Of a stretch of 64,000 bases of DNA, positions 26,124 through 34,749 are shown piece by piece. A program made the translations under genes and the position numbers. The DNA is from Flavobacterium sp. SUN052. GTDB lineage: Bacteria; Bacteroidota; Bacteroidia; Flavobacteriales; Flavobacteriaceae. The stretch spans positions 1 through 64,000 of the forward strand of contig NZ_JAPQNS010000018.1 of assembly GCF_028867935.1 (NCBI RefSeq), read 5' to 3'. The notes under the pieces were generated by a model. That model saw only the letters and a list, made by a program, of their open reading frames with translations, was not told the origin of the DNA and did no database searches. Numbering within the stretch: position 1 is the first letter of the stretch; each line of letters begins with the position of its first letter.

Positions 26124-27294
26124 GTGTGCTAATCTTGTCGGCCGTTACGTGCGTATAGCGCATGGTAGTCATGATGCTCTCGTGACCAAGCAATACCTGA
26201 ATTTGGCGAATATCAGTTCCTGATTCCAATAAGTGTGTAGCAAAGCTATGCCGAAGGGTATGAATACCTCCTTTTTTTGTAATTCTCGCAAACCTAACCG
26301 TATCGCTGTATACCAGTTGAATAACCCGATTTTGTAGTGGCTCGTAGTTTTCAGGGTTTTCAAAAAGGTACGTTTTGGGTTTGTGCTGAGCCAGATATTC
26401 GTTGATGGCTATTGCGAGTTTATCCGTTAGCATGACCACCCGATCTTTTTTGCCTTTTCCTCCTCGAACAGTAAGTAGCTTTCTATCGTAATCGAGGTCG
26501 GTCAACTTCAAATGAGCTACTTCGTTCAGGCGTAGGCCGGTTGCGTATACCACCTGAAAGAGAGTCCTGTATTTCGAACTGGTCGTTGCCTTGAAAATAG
26601 CTTTTACTTCGGCCACGCTATACACGGTGGGAAGTTTGGTTGGTTGCCGGGGATACTGAATGTCGTAAAATTCCTTGTCGCGCTGCAATACCTTCTCGCA
26701 ATAGAACTTCCACGAGTTAATATGGACGTTGATTGTAGCGGTTTGCAGTTTTTTCTTTTCGATCAGAAACAGCAGGTATTTCTGGTACTGGGTCTTAGTT
26801 AGTTCGTCTAACGGCTTTGGTTCGGCGTAGCGAATGAGGGCGATCAGCGCCTGTTTATAATTCTTAAGCGTTTTATAGCTGTAGTTTCCAATCCGCAGGG
26901 CATCTGCAACAGCCAAAATAGCGGGGTGTCGGTCATACTCACGAATTGGCGGGGCAAACCGAAACGGTAGTCGGTGACTTCCGGGGGGCCTAACCCCAAC
27001 CGTTCGTTTGCTGATTGGCGGCCATGACGGATTTGTAGCCTGTTCAACCTCGGCAGCAGTGGAGGCTGGTTTGTAAAGCCGCACCACCGCTTCATCGAAC
27101 CGGCAGTATTCTTTGCCAAACAACTGCCCAATCTGCACTACCGAAGCGCGGGTGTTGGGTACGAGCCAGCCCCGGCGCGACCGGCTGAACCGGCGGCCCG
27201 GAACCTGGCTAATAAGGTCATTGCCGATGGGGTTTCCAGGGAAATAAACACCCAACAGGGTAGGGTCTTGTTCGTCGATCTGGATCGTAACCAC
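26098..27294 (-). CDS. Tyrosine recombinase (XerC/IntI-related) with N-terminal extension
   Basis: 398 residues. Catalytic set complete: R255 (ATGLRLNEV), K280 region (GGKGKKDR), H345 and R348 (HTLRHSFATHL), H371 (LLGHES), Y380 (MRYTHV). A SAM-like core-binding domain occupies about 120-205. The first 75 residues are an extra module (PGRRFSRSRRGWLVP) I cannot name. The ending YTHV...LKSPLDDL resembles integron integrases, but the extra IntI-specific insertion before the HTLRH box is missing. Its 3' end faces the hairpin and direct-repeat region, as in reverse-oriented integrons such as that of Treponema. Confidence 0.88.
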   Translation of the reverse strand: MVTIQIDEQDPTLLGVYFPGNPIGNDLISQVPGRRFSRSRRGWLVPNTRASVVQIGQLFGKEYCRFDEAVVRLYKPASTAAEVEQATNPSWPPISKRTVGVRPPGSHRLPFRFAPPIREYDRHPAILAVADALRIGNYSYKTLKNYKQALIALIRYAEPKPLDELTKTQYQKYLLFLIEKKKLQTATINVHINSWKFYCEKVLQRDKEFYDIQYPRQPTKLPTVYSVAEVKAIFKATTSSKYRTLFQVVYATGLRLNEVAHLKLTDLDYDRKLLTVRGGKGKKDRVVMLTDKLAIAINEYLAQHKPKTYLFENPENYEPLQNRVIQLVYSDTVRFARITKKGGIHTLRHSFATHLLESGTDIRQIQVLLGHESIMTTMRYTHVTADKISTLKSPLDDL

Positions 27295-27303
27295 AGCCTT
27301 GCT

Positions 27304-27951
27304 TTACTTGGGTAATACCTTGATGCTCTTGATGGTATTTTGAGTTCGTTCCTTGAAATACCCCACCACAACGGAGCCGTTGGCTGCAACCATTTCTTTA
27401 GTTACGAAATACGCAAATGTCTCGGTGGTATTGTCGTCGGTGGTGATGCTGATCTTGCTCGGTTCGTCGCCCGTGGTTTCTTTGTTGGCACCCCTGAGCT
27501 TGCCCATAATCTGTTTGGTATCGGCCGCCAGGGTTGGTGCATCATCACCTAGCAGCGATTCGCCATCCTTTTGAATATCGAGTAGGGCATTAGTGAGTTC
27601 GCTCGTATAGGTGAACGATACATACCGGCCTACCCACCCCGAAATAGTCGACAAGTTGGCCCCCTTTACCTCTTCAAGGTTAATGGTAAACTGTTCGGTG
27701 AATTTGCGCTCTGGAAATTCAATAGTCAGCACTGCATACGGATAGCCGGAATCTTCCACTTCTTTGAGCAGGCCCGTTTCCTTTATCTCGTCGTCGGTGG
27801 TGGCGGGTTTGGGAGCACTGGCCGGGGTTTTCAGGCTGGCGGTAGTGTCGGGGGATTTCTCTGTTTCAGAAACGGCTGATTTACTTTCGTTTGTAGCGCA
27901 CGAAATAAACAAACTCAGGGTCAGAGCCCCAGCTAAGATATTAATTTTCAT
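27304..27951 (-). CDS. Hypothetical lipoprotein
   Basis: 215 residues from ATG 27949-27951; the frame continues upstream without protein-like sequence. A lipobox TLSLFISC precedes a Ser/Thr/Pro/Glu-rich linker and a globular domain with two repeats of beta-rich sequence (AVLTIEFPERKFTEQFTINLEE; KISITTDDNTTETFAYFV). It ends 10 bp before the recombinase start. I do not recognise the family. Confidence 0.75.
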   Translation of the reverse strand: MKINILAGALTLSLFISCATNESKSAVSETEKSPDTTASLKTPASAPKPATTDDEIKETGLLKEVEDSGYPYAVLTIEFPERKFTEQFTINLEEVKGANLSTISGWVGRYVSFTYTSELTNALLDIQKDGESLLGDDAPTLAADTKQIMGKLRGANKETTGDEPSKISITTDDNTTETFAYFVTKEMVAANGSVVVGYFKERTQNTIKSIKVLPK

Positions 27952-28140
27952 GTAACGTAGTGAATGAATGGCTTGAGCAGTTGTACTCGTGTGCAAATGA
28001 AAGGAAACCTGTTTTGATCTGCAAACAGGGCTTCGTTCTGGCACTTATTGAGCGCGATACAATCAGTTGATCCGTAATGACTTCGCATGTCGCGCTGGGG
28101 AAGCACGCGTTGCCCAACATTTTGAAGAACTGCTATTCAC

Positions 28141-29463
28141 TCAATCCATTACCACTTCTGCCGATTGCGGCTCGTAGTTTCCCGCCAGTTGTTTGTACGA
28201 CTGCGAGCGCATTGCGAGCACGGTTATTATGAGGCCAATTATGCCCGTCACGCTGAATAGCAGCGCTAATCCCCGGTCTTTCCCGGTGCCGAACCAGTTT
28301 CCAATAAGATCTGCCCCAGCACCGGTAGTCATAAACGGGATGAAGATGAACTGGGCGATAGGGCCAATAAAAAAAGCCGTTACGGGCGAAGCTGCCTGCT
28401 CGATGCTTTGGGCGAACCCAAAAACGCGCCCTTGTCGTTCGGGTGAGATCAGTTTTTGGACGATGGTTTGCTCAGCCGCTTCAACAACTGGAATCAGACA
28501 CATGTAGACAAGTAAACCGGCTGAAAGCAATACGATAGAGGCTTGTATGGTGAAGAAGATACAAACCACCCACATAACGATGTTGGCCAGGAAAAGCGTC
28601 CGTATAGGGTTTTCTCCCAATCCTCTTTTGGCAACAATCAGCCCGCCTATAATGAAGCCAAGACTTAGGAAGCCCCACAATATTCCCCATACCTGCACCG
28701 AAACGAGTGATAAGCCGTAGGCATCCATGAGCGACATGAACACTCCCCCCAGGAAATTGTTGAAGGTGTTGAAAAAGATAAGTGCCAGCAAACCGGGAAT
28801 TTCCCGCACCGCTCGAATAGTGCCCCGAATGTCTATGTGATTGGTTTTTGTTTCAGATGACTCTGGGTTTTGGTTGCCTGCGGGAATAGGCAGGAACCAA
28901 AGGTGGATAATAACCAACCCGGTAAGTGCCACCGCCAGAACCAGCATCCAGAACATACCCAGAAAACCAATAATCAACCCGCTGAACAGCGACGCAACTA
29001 GAAACGAAACGCCATTTGCTGTGCCAACCAGACCGTTTGCTTTATCGCGACCCTCTTCAGGAATTAGAATGGTGACAATTGTAGAAAGGGCAATGGAGCG
29101 TAGGTTGCCCGCAATGGCTCCAAACAAGCCAAGGATGATAAATGCCCAGAGCGCCGGGCTCGATGGGTTGGTGAAAACTTGGGAAGGAGTTGAGATATAG
29201 GTGGCCCAGGCGAGCAGATAAAGCACCAGAGAGCACAAACTCGATACCATCATGGTGGTTTTCTTGGGGTACCGATCAACCAGTGAACCCAGAAAAAAGC
29301 CCGATACGGCCACCGTCCCCAAATACACACCAGCCATCACCGACGTAGCAATTACCGACTTGGTTTCCAGATAGACCCAGAACGTGATTGCAAACCAAAC
29401 AAATGTATTCGTCAGAGAGGCCACCAATGTATTGGCGACGATGGCATAAAATCGGTTTGTCAT
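28141..29463 (-). CDS. MFS transporter (EntS/MFS_3-like)
   Basis: 440 residues, 12 transmembrane segments. Loop 2-3 reads LGSLVDRYPKKTTMM, the MFS A-motif, and a charged central loop of about 20 residues (NQNPESSETKTNHID) separates the halves. The pattern GRVFGFAQSIEQAASPV is typical of the MFS_3 branch that includes enterobactin exporter EntS. Substrate unknown. It is the last gene of a three-gene operon with DoxX and DUF1801. Confidence 0.88.
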   Translation of the reverse strand: MTNRFYAIVANTLVASLTNTFVWFAITFWVYLETKSVIATSVMAGVYLGTVAVSGFFLGSLVDRYPKKTTMMVSSLCSLVLYLLAWATYISTPSQVFTNPSSPALWAFIILGLFGAIAGNLRSIALSTIVTILIPEEGRDKANGLVGTANGVSFLVASLFSGLIIGFLGMFWMLVLAVALTGLVIIHLWFLPIPAGNQNPESSETKTNHIDIRGTIRAVREIPGLLALIFFNTFNNFLGGVFMSLMDAYGLSLVSVQVWGILWGFLSLGFIIGGLIVAKRGLGENPIRTLFLANIVMWVVCIFFTIQASIVLLSAGLLVYMCLIPVVEAAEQTIVQKLISPERQGRVFGFAQSIEQAASPVTAFFIGPIAQFIFIPFMTTGAGADLIGNWFGTGKDRGLALLFSVTGIIGLIITVLAMRSQSYKQLAGNYEPQSAEVVMD

Positions 29464-29486
29464 GACGAGAGCGAATTTTCCGGCGC

Positions 29487-29903
29487 TTAGGAAGCCACCG
29501 TTTCCACGAGCGAAACATAGTCGCTTATAATCCGTTCGAGTTCGGCTTTGTTAGCTTCAACGGCTGCCATATTCTCGAAATACATCATTCTCCGGTCTTT
29601 GTAGCTGCCCAGAAGAAGGTCGGATTTTACATTTACAATGGCCTCATGATGAAAGACCAAATGAACTTTGGTGGCCATGCGCAGATTGAATGTTACCAGA
29701 TCGACACTGGTAAAATAGCTGGGGGCAGCCCATTTTATGCGCTCCGAAATAGCAGAGTTAGTGTTTTTGATAATGGCTCTTACAGCGTTGATTTCAGCTT
29801 TCAACGGATGCTCGAGTTGCCCCATAAATTCAAACACTAACTCTGCTTCGGTCGGCTTATTGCGATTGCCTTTGGGGGATGCTTTTTGGGTGGATTTGGC
29901 CAT
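29487..29903 (-). CDS. DUF1801 domain protein
   Basis: 138 residues. A Lys-rich N-terminus is followed by a DUF1801 fold (LVFEFMGQLEHPLKAEINAVR; SERIKWAAPSYF; VHLVFHHEA). Proteins with this fold include Ydhg and frataxin-like shapes; no biochemical function is settled. It sits 23 bp upstream of the MFS gene and 36 bp downstream of the DoxX gene. Confidence 0.85.
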   Translation of the reverse strand: MAKSTQKASPKGNRNKPTEAELVFEFMGQLEHPLKAEINAVRAIIKNTNSAISERIKWAAPSYFTSVDLVTFNLRMATKVHLVFHHEAIVNVKSDLLLGSYKDRRMMYFENMAAVEANKAELERIISDYVSLVETVAS

Positions 29904-29939
29904 TGGGTAAGTTGATTTTGACGGTGCTGATCGATCAAT

Positions 29940-30359
29940 CTACACCGCTGTCAACTTTCCCTGTGCCTTGCCCGACGCTGCGTAGCCGTTGGCTTTCTCC
30001 TGTAAGCGTTTGTGGTAAAGAAAATAAGAGCCAAACCCCAGCGCAACAAAGATCAAAATGGGTGCCCAATTGCCAAGAGTTTTGCCACTGTTGGCAACCG
30101 AATAAGTTGCGCCAATCAGGTCGAACATCAGTCCGGCGTAGGCCCATTCTTTAATTCGGGGGAAGCCCGGCACCAGAATAGCGATTACACCAAGCAGTTT
30201 GGCCCAGCCCAGAAACGGAATCAGGTACGTTGGGTAACCCATTTCGTGGAAGCCCTGCACCGACATTGGATTAACCATAATGTTGGGAATGGCTGAACCT
30301 GTCATAACGAAGGCGAACAATCCAGTGAGAACCCAGTACGCGATTTTTGTCTTTTTCAT
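29940..30359 (-). CDS. DoxX-family membrane protein
   Basis: 139 residues, four transmembrane helices (about 8-25, 45-65, 72-92, 97-115). DoxX-like features include VQGFHEMGYPTYLIPFLGWAKLLGVIAIL. Bacteroidota DoxX-like proteins often appear with DUF1801 or AHSA1 genes, as here; their role is unknown. It is the first gene of the operon, with its own -7 box. Confidence 0.85.
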   Translation of the reverse strand: MKKTKIAYWVLTGLFAFVMTGSAIPNIMVNPMSVQGFHEMGYPTYLIPFLGWAKLLGVIAILVPGFPRIKEWAYAGLMFDLIGATYSVANSGKTLGNWAPILIFVALGFGSYFLYHKRLQEKANGYAASGKAQGKLTAV

Positions 30360-30399
30360 GGCTCGTAAAAGTTTAGTATTTGTTGGTTGATTAACAGAA

Positions 30400-30407
30400 C
30401 AAATTTA
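30400..30407 (-). promoter_or_regulatory. -7 box of the DoxX-DUF1801-MFS operon
   Basis: The minus strand reads TAAATTTG, an exact TAnnTTTG match about 40 bp upstream of the DoxX ATG. A TTTG lies upstream, but with only 14 nt between the elements, shorter than usual. Confidence 0.4.
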
Positions 30408-30475
30408 CGCTCCAGTGCGGACAAAATAGGGGGTAAAAACGGCAATAATAGGGTGTATTGCGACACCTTCTGGAC

Positions 30476-31582
30476 TTACGGTGTACCCCATACTTTTATG
30501 GCTGTATTGACCACTAATTCCATCTTTTTCCACTGGTCATCGTGGGTCAAATCGTTGCCATGATGCGTGGACGAAAACCCGCATTGTGGACTCACGCACA
30601 TGTTTTCGAGGGGCATATACTGGGCAGCTTCGTCGATCCGGCGAGCCATATCATCCACTGTTTCCAACTCTCTGAGCTTTGAAGAAATGATACCTAACAC
30701 AACCCGCTTGTTAGCCGGTACAAACCGGAGTGGAGCAAAATCACCACTGCGTTCGTCGTCATATTCGAGGAAGTACGCATCTACGTTGATGGAATTGAAC
30801 AGCACTTCGGCAACGGGTTCGTAACCGCCCTCCGCGAACCACGTGCTGCGGTAATTCCCCCGGCACAAGTGAATGCCCACCGTCAGATCATCGGGTCGGC
30901 CATCGAGGACTGAGTTAATCAGAGCCGCGTAAGTTTTGGGAAGCTCGTTGGGGTCTTCGCCCCGTTCAACGGCAGCAGCCCGCATTTTGGGGTCGCAGAG
31001 GTAGGCCAGATTCGTATCGTCTAGTTGCAGATATCGTAAGCCAGCTTTATACAAATGATCAATTTCTTCGCGGTAGGCAGCTGATAAATCATGGAAAAAC
31101 TCGTCCATGTCGGGATACGAGTTAATATCAATCGACTTACGGCCGCCCCTAAAATGCACCATCGTGGGCGATGGAATCGATACTTTCGGTGTTTGGCTCA
31201 CCACCGATTTCAGGTAATTAAAATCGGCCACCTGGATGTCTTTGGTGTGTTTTAGTTTTCCGGTTACACTCAGTTGAGGGGGCGTAAAACCGTCCTGGGC
31301 CACTTTGGCGTTAGGGTTGGCTCCAATGCCACCGGTAACGGTCACACCTTCCAGTTCTTTCAAAAAATCAAGGTGAAAATAATCCCGACGAAACTCACCG
31401 TCGGTAATTGATTTCATCCCCGTCGATTCCAGTTTGCTTACGGTTTCGGCAATGGCGGCATCTTCAATAGCCCGTAATTCGTCCGCTGAAATTTCGCCTT
31501 TTTTCCACCGTTCGCGGTTTTCTTTTACGGCTTGCGTTCTCAATAAACTGCCAACATGGTCGGCTCTAAATGGGAGATTCAT
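30476..31582 (-). CDS. MetE-C-like zinc methyltransferase family protein (cobalamin-independent methionine synthase II family)
   Basis: 368 residues, only the catalytic barrel of MetE. Zinc ligands can be read: GIHLCRGN (His and Cys), a Glu in FLEYDDERSGD, and a Cys in SPQCGFSS. It starts FRADHVGSLLR, typical of this stand-alone group. True MetE uses methyl-folate and homocysteine; stand-alone relatives also transfer alkyl groups from other donors. In a catabolic cluster it could accept a methyl group released from a methoxylated substrate, which is speculation. It is the last gene of the 16-gene cluster; 7-bp repeats precede its ATG. Confidence 0.85.
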   Translation of the reverse strand: MNLPFRADHVGSLLRTQAVKENRERWKKGEISADELRAIEDAAIAETVSKLESTGMKSITDGEFRRDYFHLDFLKELEGVTVTGGIGANPNAKVAQDGFTPPQLSVTGKLKHTKDIQVADFNYLKSVVSQTPKVSIPSPTMVHFRGGRKSIDINSYPDMDEFFHDLSAAYREEIDHLYKAGLRYLQLDDTNLAYLCDPKMRAAAVERGEDPNELPKTYAALINSVLDGRPDDLTVGIHLCRGNYRSTWFAEGGYEPVAEVLFNSINVDAYFLEYDDERSGDFAPLRFVPANKRVVLGIISSKLRELETVDDMARRIDEAAQYMPLENMCVSPQCGFSSTHHGNDLTHDDQWKKMELVVNTAIKVWGTP

Positions 31583-31620
31583 ATAAGATTTTAGATTTTG
31601 GATGTCGGATTTTGGATTAA
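31583..31620 (-). repeat. 7-bp phased repeat before the MetE-like gene
   Basis: The minus strand reads five heptads TTAATCC AAAATCC, GACATCC, AAAATCT AAAATCT, then TAT and the ATG. It is the same degenerate (AAATCCN) unit as at three other genes of the cluster. Confidence 0.6.
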
Positions 31621-31640
31621 TTACGGTTTATGAATTCTCA

Positions 31641-32414
31641 TTAAGCAAAAGCTCCCCCGTCAACGGGTAGAGCATGGCCGGTCATAAAGGTAGCTTCATC
31701 AGAACAAAGCCAGAGCGCTACATCGGCTACTTCTTCGGGTTGCCCCATGCGTTTCATGGCCTGATAGTTAATCGCCTGTTGTCGGGCTTCGGGGTTGTAC
31801 GCCAGTTTCCGGCGACCTTCCATGAGCATCGGGGTTTCGATAGCCGTGGGACAAAGGGCATTAATTCGGATGTTTTTAGTAGCGTATTCAATAGCCGCTG
31901 TACGGGTGATGCCCACCACCCCGTGTTTAGAAGCCGCATACGGCACGTTTTCGGGTTGGCCCCGCAGGCCAGCTGCTGAGGCTATGTTGACGATAGTTCC
32001 ACCGCCCTGCTTGAGCATTTGAGCCAGTTGACTTTTCATACAATACCAGGTTCCAGTCAGATTTACGGCCAACATTTGTAGCCAGGCACCTTCGGGGTAT
32101 TCATGGGTGGGGAGTGACAGCGTGCCTGCAATTCCGGCACTGTTTACGGCACAATCCAGCCAACCAAACGTCTCGACAGCAACAGTAATCATGTGCTCAA
32201 CCTGTTCCCTCTGGGCAATATCGACCGGTACGAAAACGCCTTTTCCACCCATCGCCAGTATGTCGAAAAGTGTCTTTTCACCGGCTTCTACATTCAGTTC
32301 GGCCACTACCACAGCGGCTCCTTCGCGGGCAAATGACAAGGCTGTTGCCCGGCCAATTCCCGATCCAGCTCCGGTGACGAGACATACTTTATTTGTAAAT
32401 CTGTTTCTACTCAT
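31641..32414 (-). CDS. Short-chain dehydrogenase/reductase
   Basis: 257 residues from ATG 32412-32414; the longer frame would begin at a TTG. Classical SDR features: NAD site TGAGSGIGRA near residue 14, NNAG equivalent CAVNSAGIAG, catalytic Ser in IVNIASAAG, YxxxK in YAASKHG, and a C-terminal TGHALPVDGG. It probably oxidises or reduces an alcohol/ketone intermediate of the cluster pathway. It lies 11 bp after the SMP-30 gene. Confidence 0.92.
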   Translation of the reverse strand: MSRNRFTNKVCLVTGAGSGIGRATALSFAREGAAVVVAELNVEAGEKTLFDILAMGGKGVFVPVDIAQREQVEHMITVAVETFGWLDCAVNSAGIAGTLSLPTHEYPEGAWLQMLAVNLTGTWYCMKSQLAQMLKQGGGTIVNIASAAGLRGQPENVPYAASKHGVVGITRTAAIEYATKNIRINALCPTAIETPMLMEGRRKLAYNPEARQQAINYQAMKRMGQPEEVADVALWLCSDEATFMTGHALPVDGGAFA

Positions 32415-32425
32415 GGTTGGTATTG

Positions 32426-33493
32426 TTACCAATGAATCATAGGTTGGCCCGCCACGGGGCTTCGGAAATAGGGAATTGTAGTACCCCGTAAGCTACCTAG
32501 ATAAACGGTTTGCAAATCAGGTCCGCCGAAGGTCAGACTGGCCATCCAGGGGGCAATGGTGCCGTGGGTTGCGCCCAGTATTTCAGGAGTCAGCGTACCT
32601 GCCTCAAAAGTCTCAAACAAACGCTTGGCTGTTTCGGGTTGACTATCGTCGAGCAACGTCAGAATTTCACCGTTAGGGGTGAGCGCAATCAACACGTCCG
32701 TAAAAATCAGGGTGATCCAGAGATTACCAAAGGCGTCAAAGGCAAAGCCGTCGGGGAAGCCTCCTAAACTTTCGGGGCCATACGTTTCCCGGTCGGTTAG
32801 GGTGCCGTTTGGTTGTAGCCGCAGTCGGGAAATTTTATGGCCAGTACTTTCCACTACGTACAACCATTCTTCGTCTGGGTCAAAACGAATTTCATTGGTG
32901 CCGCAGAAGCCTTCAGCCGCAATTCGCACCCCATTTTCATCCATTACGGCGATATATCCGTCGGTGGCTTTGGTGGTCAATTGGGCTGTCCAGGGTTGCG
33001 TGCGGGTTGTCACAGAGAACCAGATTCGTCCTTTGGAATCACGCAGGGGAAAGTTGGCTTTTCCGAGGAGTTGGCCATTAATACCGATGCAGAGCGTTGT
33101 CAGATGACCGGTGCGGGTCATTCGCTGGATGGAATCGGTGCCCCAGTTGGCTATAATAAAATCGCCGTTAGTGTCGAAACAAAGGCCGTTTGGAAGCGAG
33201 CCCTGCGCTTGAACATACCTGTCTTCGAAGTTTACCTCACCCGAATCGTCGGACCGCCCCGACCCCCTCTCCTGAAAACCAGGAGAGGGGGTGGCAAACG
33301 GGGTAATAAGCTGCTGCGACCCATCTGGATTCAGGCGCATAACACCGCCACGGGCATCGGCCGTCCAGATTGTTCCGTCGCGCTCGGCCAGAATACATTC
33401 CGGGCGTTGCAAATCGTGACCGAGAAACTGAATCACTTCCCGGTCAACTTGCCAGCCTTTCAGCGGATTTTCCTTGTGGTGCTTAATGAACAT
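32426..33493 (-). CDS. SMP-30/gluconolactonase-family lactonase with in-frame REP-like insertion
   Basis: 355 residues from ATG 33491-33493. Six-bladed propeller with the family metal-site features PECILAERDGTIWTAD (Glu), SLPNGLCFDTNGD (Asn), CGTNEIRFDPDEE and GFPDGFAFDAFG (Asp). It should hydrolyse a lactone. Between blades one and two is an unusual stretch ATPSPGFQERGSGRSDDSGE; the DNA encoding it contains a perfect 13-bp palindromic repeat, so a repeat element seems to have inserted without breaking the frame. It starts 7 bp after the monooxygenase stop. Confidence 0.9.
   Translation of the reverse strand: MFIKHHKENPLKGWQVDREVIQFLGHDLQRPECILAERDGTIWTADARGGVMRLNPDGSQQLITPFATPSPGFQERGSGRSDDSGEVNFEDRYVQAQGSLPNGLCFDTNGDFIIANWGTDSIQRMTRTGHLTTLCIGINGQLLGKANFPLRDSKGRIWFSVTTRTQPWTAQLTTKATDGYIAVMDENGVRIAAEGFCGTNEIRFDPDEEWLYVVESTGHKISRLRLQPNGTLTDRETYGPESLGGFPDGFAFDAFGNLWITLIFTDVLIALTPNGEILTLLDDSQPETAKRLFETFEAGTLTPEILGATHGTIAPWMASLTFGGPDLQTVYLGSLRGTTIPYFRSPVAGQPMIHW
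33262..33292. repeat. REP-like palindrome inside a coding sequence
   Basis: ACCCCCTCTCCTG (33262-33274), a 5-nt loop AAAAC and CAGGAGAGGGGGT (33280-33292) make a perfect 13-bp stem. The CCCCTCTCCT core is of the kind found as extragenic palindromes in many Bacteroidota genomes. Here it lies inside the SMP-30-type gene, encoding a low-complexity loop. Confidence 0.75.
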
Positions 33494-33500
33494 TGTAGGG

Positions 33501-34634
33501 TCAAATCGGTGCACCCATAGCGCCAAGTGTTTTACCCATCAGAGCCCCCATGTTGGCTCCTTCGGGAAGTTGGCCCTGCCACTCCAGTTGCTCCCATTCG
33601 CCCAGAGTATTCGACGCATCGACCACCATCTTGCACCGACCAAACCGGCGGTTCATGAAGTTCTCCAGAATCACAGGCACAGGATCGTCCGACCGAACCA
33701 ATTCGCCCAGCACCACGGCATCCTCAATGGCTAATCCCGCTCCCTGACCCAATTGGGGAATGGTGGCATGAACGGCGTCACCAATGAGCAACACCCGGTT
33801 ATTGTACCAGGGAGCGGGTAGCAGCAACGTTTCCAGTGGGCGATAAATCACGCCTTTCGGGTCAGTGATTTGATCCACAACGGCGCGTACCATCGGGGTT
33901 TCGTATTCGGCGAGTAGCGCTTTCAGGCGTGGCACCAGCTCTGCTTCGGGAATCTTTGGGTCTTCGCCCTCGGCCGAGACCACGAACATATACATGGTGT
34001 CGGCTGTCATTGGGATCAAACCCACTTTAGTTTTCTTGCCAAAAAAGATGTAGCCAGTATCCAGATCAGCGGGGCGTGGGAAAGCATAGCGCCAAACCGA
34101 CTGACCAGTATAACGCGGTTTGTAATCGCCTAACACCAAACTACGAACGTGTGAGTAAACGCCATCGGAACCCACAACCAGATCATACTGCTCAGTGCTG
34201 CCATCGGTAAACGTCACTGTCACAGCGTCGGGTCCGTTATCCAGCGTTGCCACGGTTAAACCCATGCGAATGGGAACGTTGTTAGCTGCGGCTCCTGCGA
34301 GTAGTACCTCGTGCAAAATACGACGCGATATACCATTATGAACGGGCAGACGGCCCATTGGTGGCGTACCTGTCTCCGCAAATTTGAAGCCGTTGGACGC
34401 GCACATTTTCACTGGTCCGTAGGGCGAACCGCGCTCCATGCAGGCATCAGCCAGACCCAGTGAGTCAAGGGCACGTAACGCATTAGACGGCTGAATAATG
34501 CCCACACCGTAGACGTTGAAGCTAGGGTGAAGCTCAACGATTTCTGCATCGATACCGGCCTGCCGCAGGGCAATACCTGTCGATAAGCCGCCAATGCCGC
34601 CCCCGACAACGAGAGCTTTTTTTATAAATGTCAT
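33501..34634 (-). CDS. FAD-dependent aromatic-ring monooxygenase (salicylate hydroxylase-like)
   Basis: 377 residues of the class A flavoprotein hydroxylases. FAD motif VVGGGIGGLSTGIALRQAG at residues 9-27, DG motif DLVVGSDGVYSHVRSL, and GD motif LLIGDAVHATIPQLGQGAGL. Such enzymes use NAD(P)H and oxygen to hydroxylate phenolic rings. Lying in one operon with an extradiol dioxygenase and FAA hydrolase, it probably prepares a ring for cleavage. Degenerate 7-bp repeats fill the space directly upstream of its ATG. Confidence 0.93.
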   Translation of the reverse strand: MTFIKKALVVGGGIGGLSTGIALRQAGIDAEIVELHPSFNVYGVGIIQPSNALRALDSLGLADACMERGSPYGPVKMCASNGFKFAETGTPPMGRLPVHNGISRRILHEVLLAGAAANNVPIRMGLTVATLDNGPDAVTVTFTDGSTEQYDLVVGSDGVYSHVRSLVLGDYKPRYTGQSVWRYAFPRPADLDTGYIFFGKKTKVGLIPMTADTMYMFVVSAEGEDPKIPEAELVPRLKALLAEYETPMVRAVVDQITDPKGVIYRPLETLLLPAPWYNNRVLLIGDAVHATIPQLGQGAGLAIEDAVVLGELVRSDDPVPVILENFMNRRFGRCKMVVDASNTLGEWEQLEWQGQLPEGANMGALMGKTLGAMGAPI

Positions 34635-34636
34635 GT

Positions 34637-34749
34637 TGGTTATAGGATTTGGGTTTTGATATGTGGGATGTCAGTTTGAGGCTGTATGGCGGAAGAGGAC
34701 TGGCGTGTGCAAAAAATCCGCAATCCGCAATCCGACATCCTAAATCATT
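34637..34749. repeat. Inverted pair of 7-bp phased repeats between cyclase and monooxygenase genes
   Basis: On the minus strand, heptads GACATCC CACATAT, CAAAACC CAAATCC and TATAACC run up to AAC-ATG of the monooxygenase. On the plus strand, AATCCGC AATCCGC, AATCCGA CATCCTA and AATCATT (34715-34749) overlap the stop codon of the cyclase gene. The two arrays face each other and can form a hairpin. Confidence 0.65.

Noticed and set aside
26098-27294. Canonical integron integrase (intI)
   Set aside because: The IntI-specific insertion before the HTLRH box is absent and an unrelated N-terminal module is present, so only a related recombinase is claimed.
32837-33520. 227-residue plus-strand open frame
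   Set aside because: It is antisense to the SMP-30 gene and lacks any domain signal.
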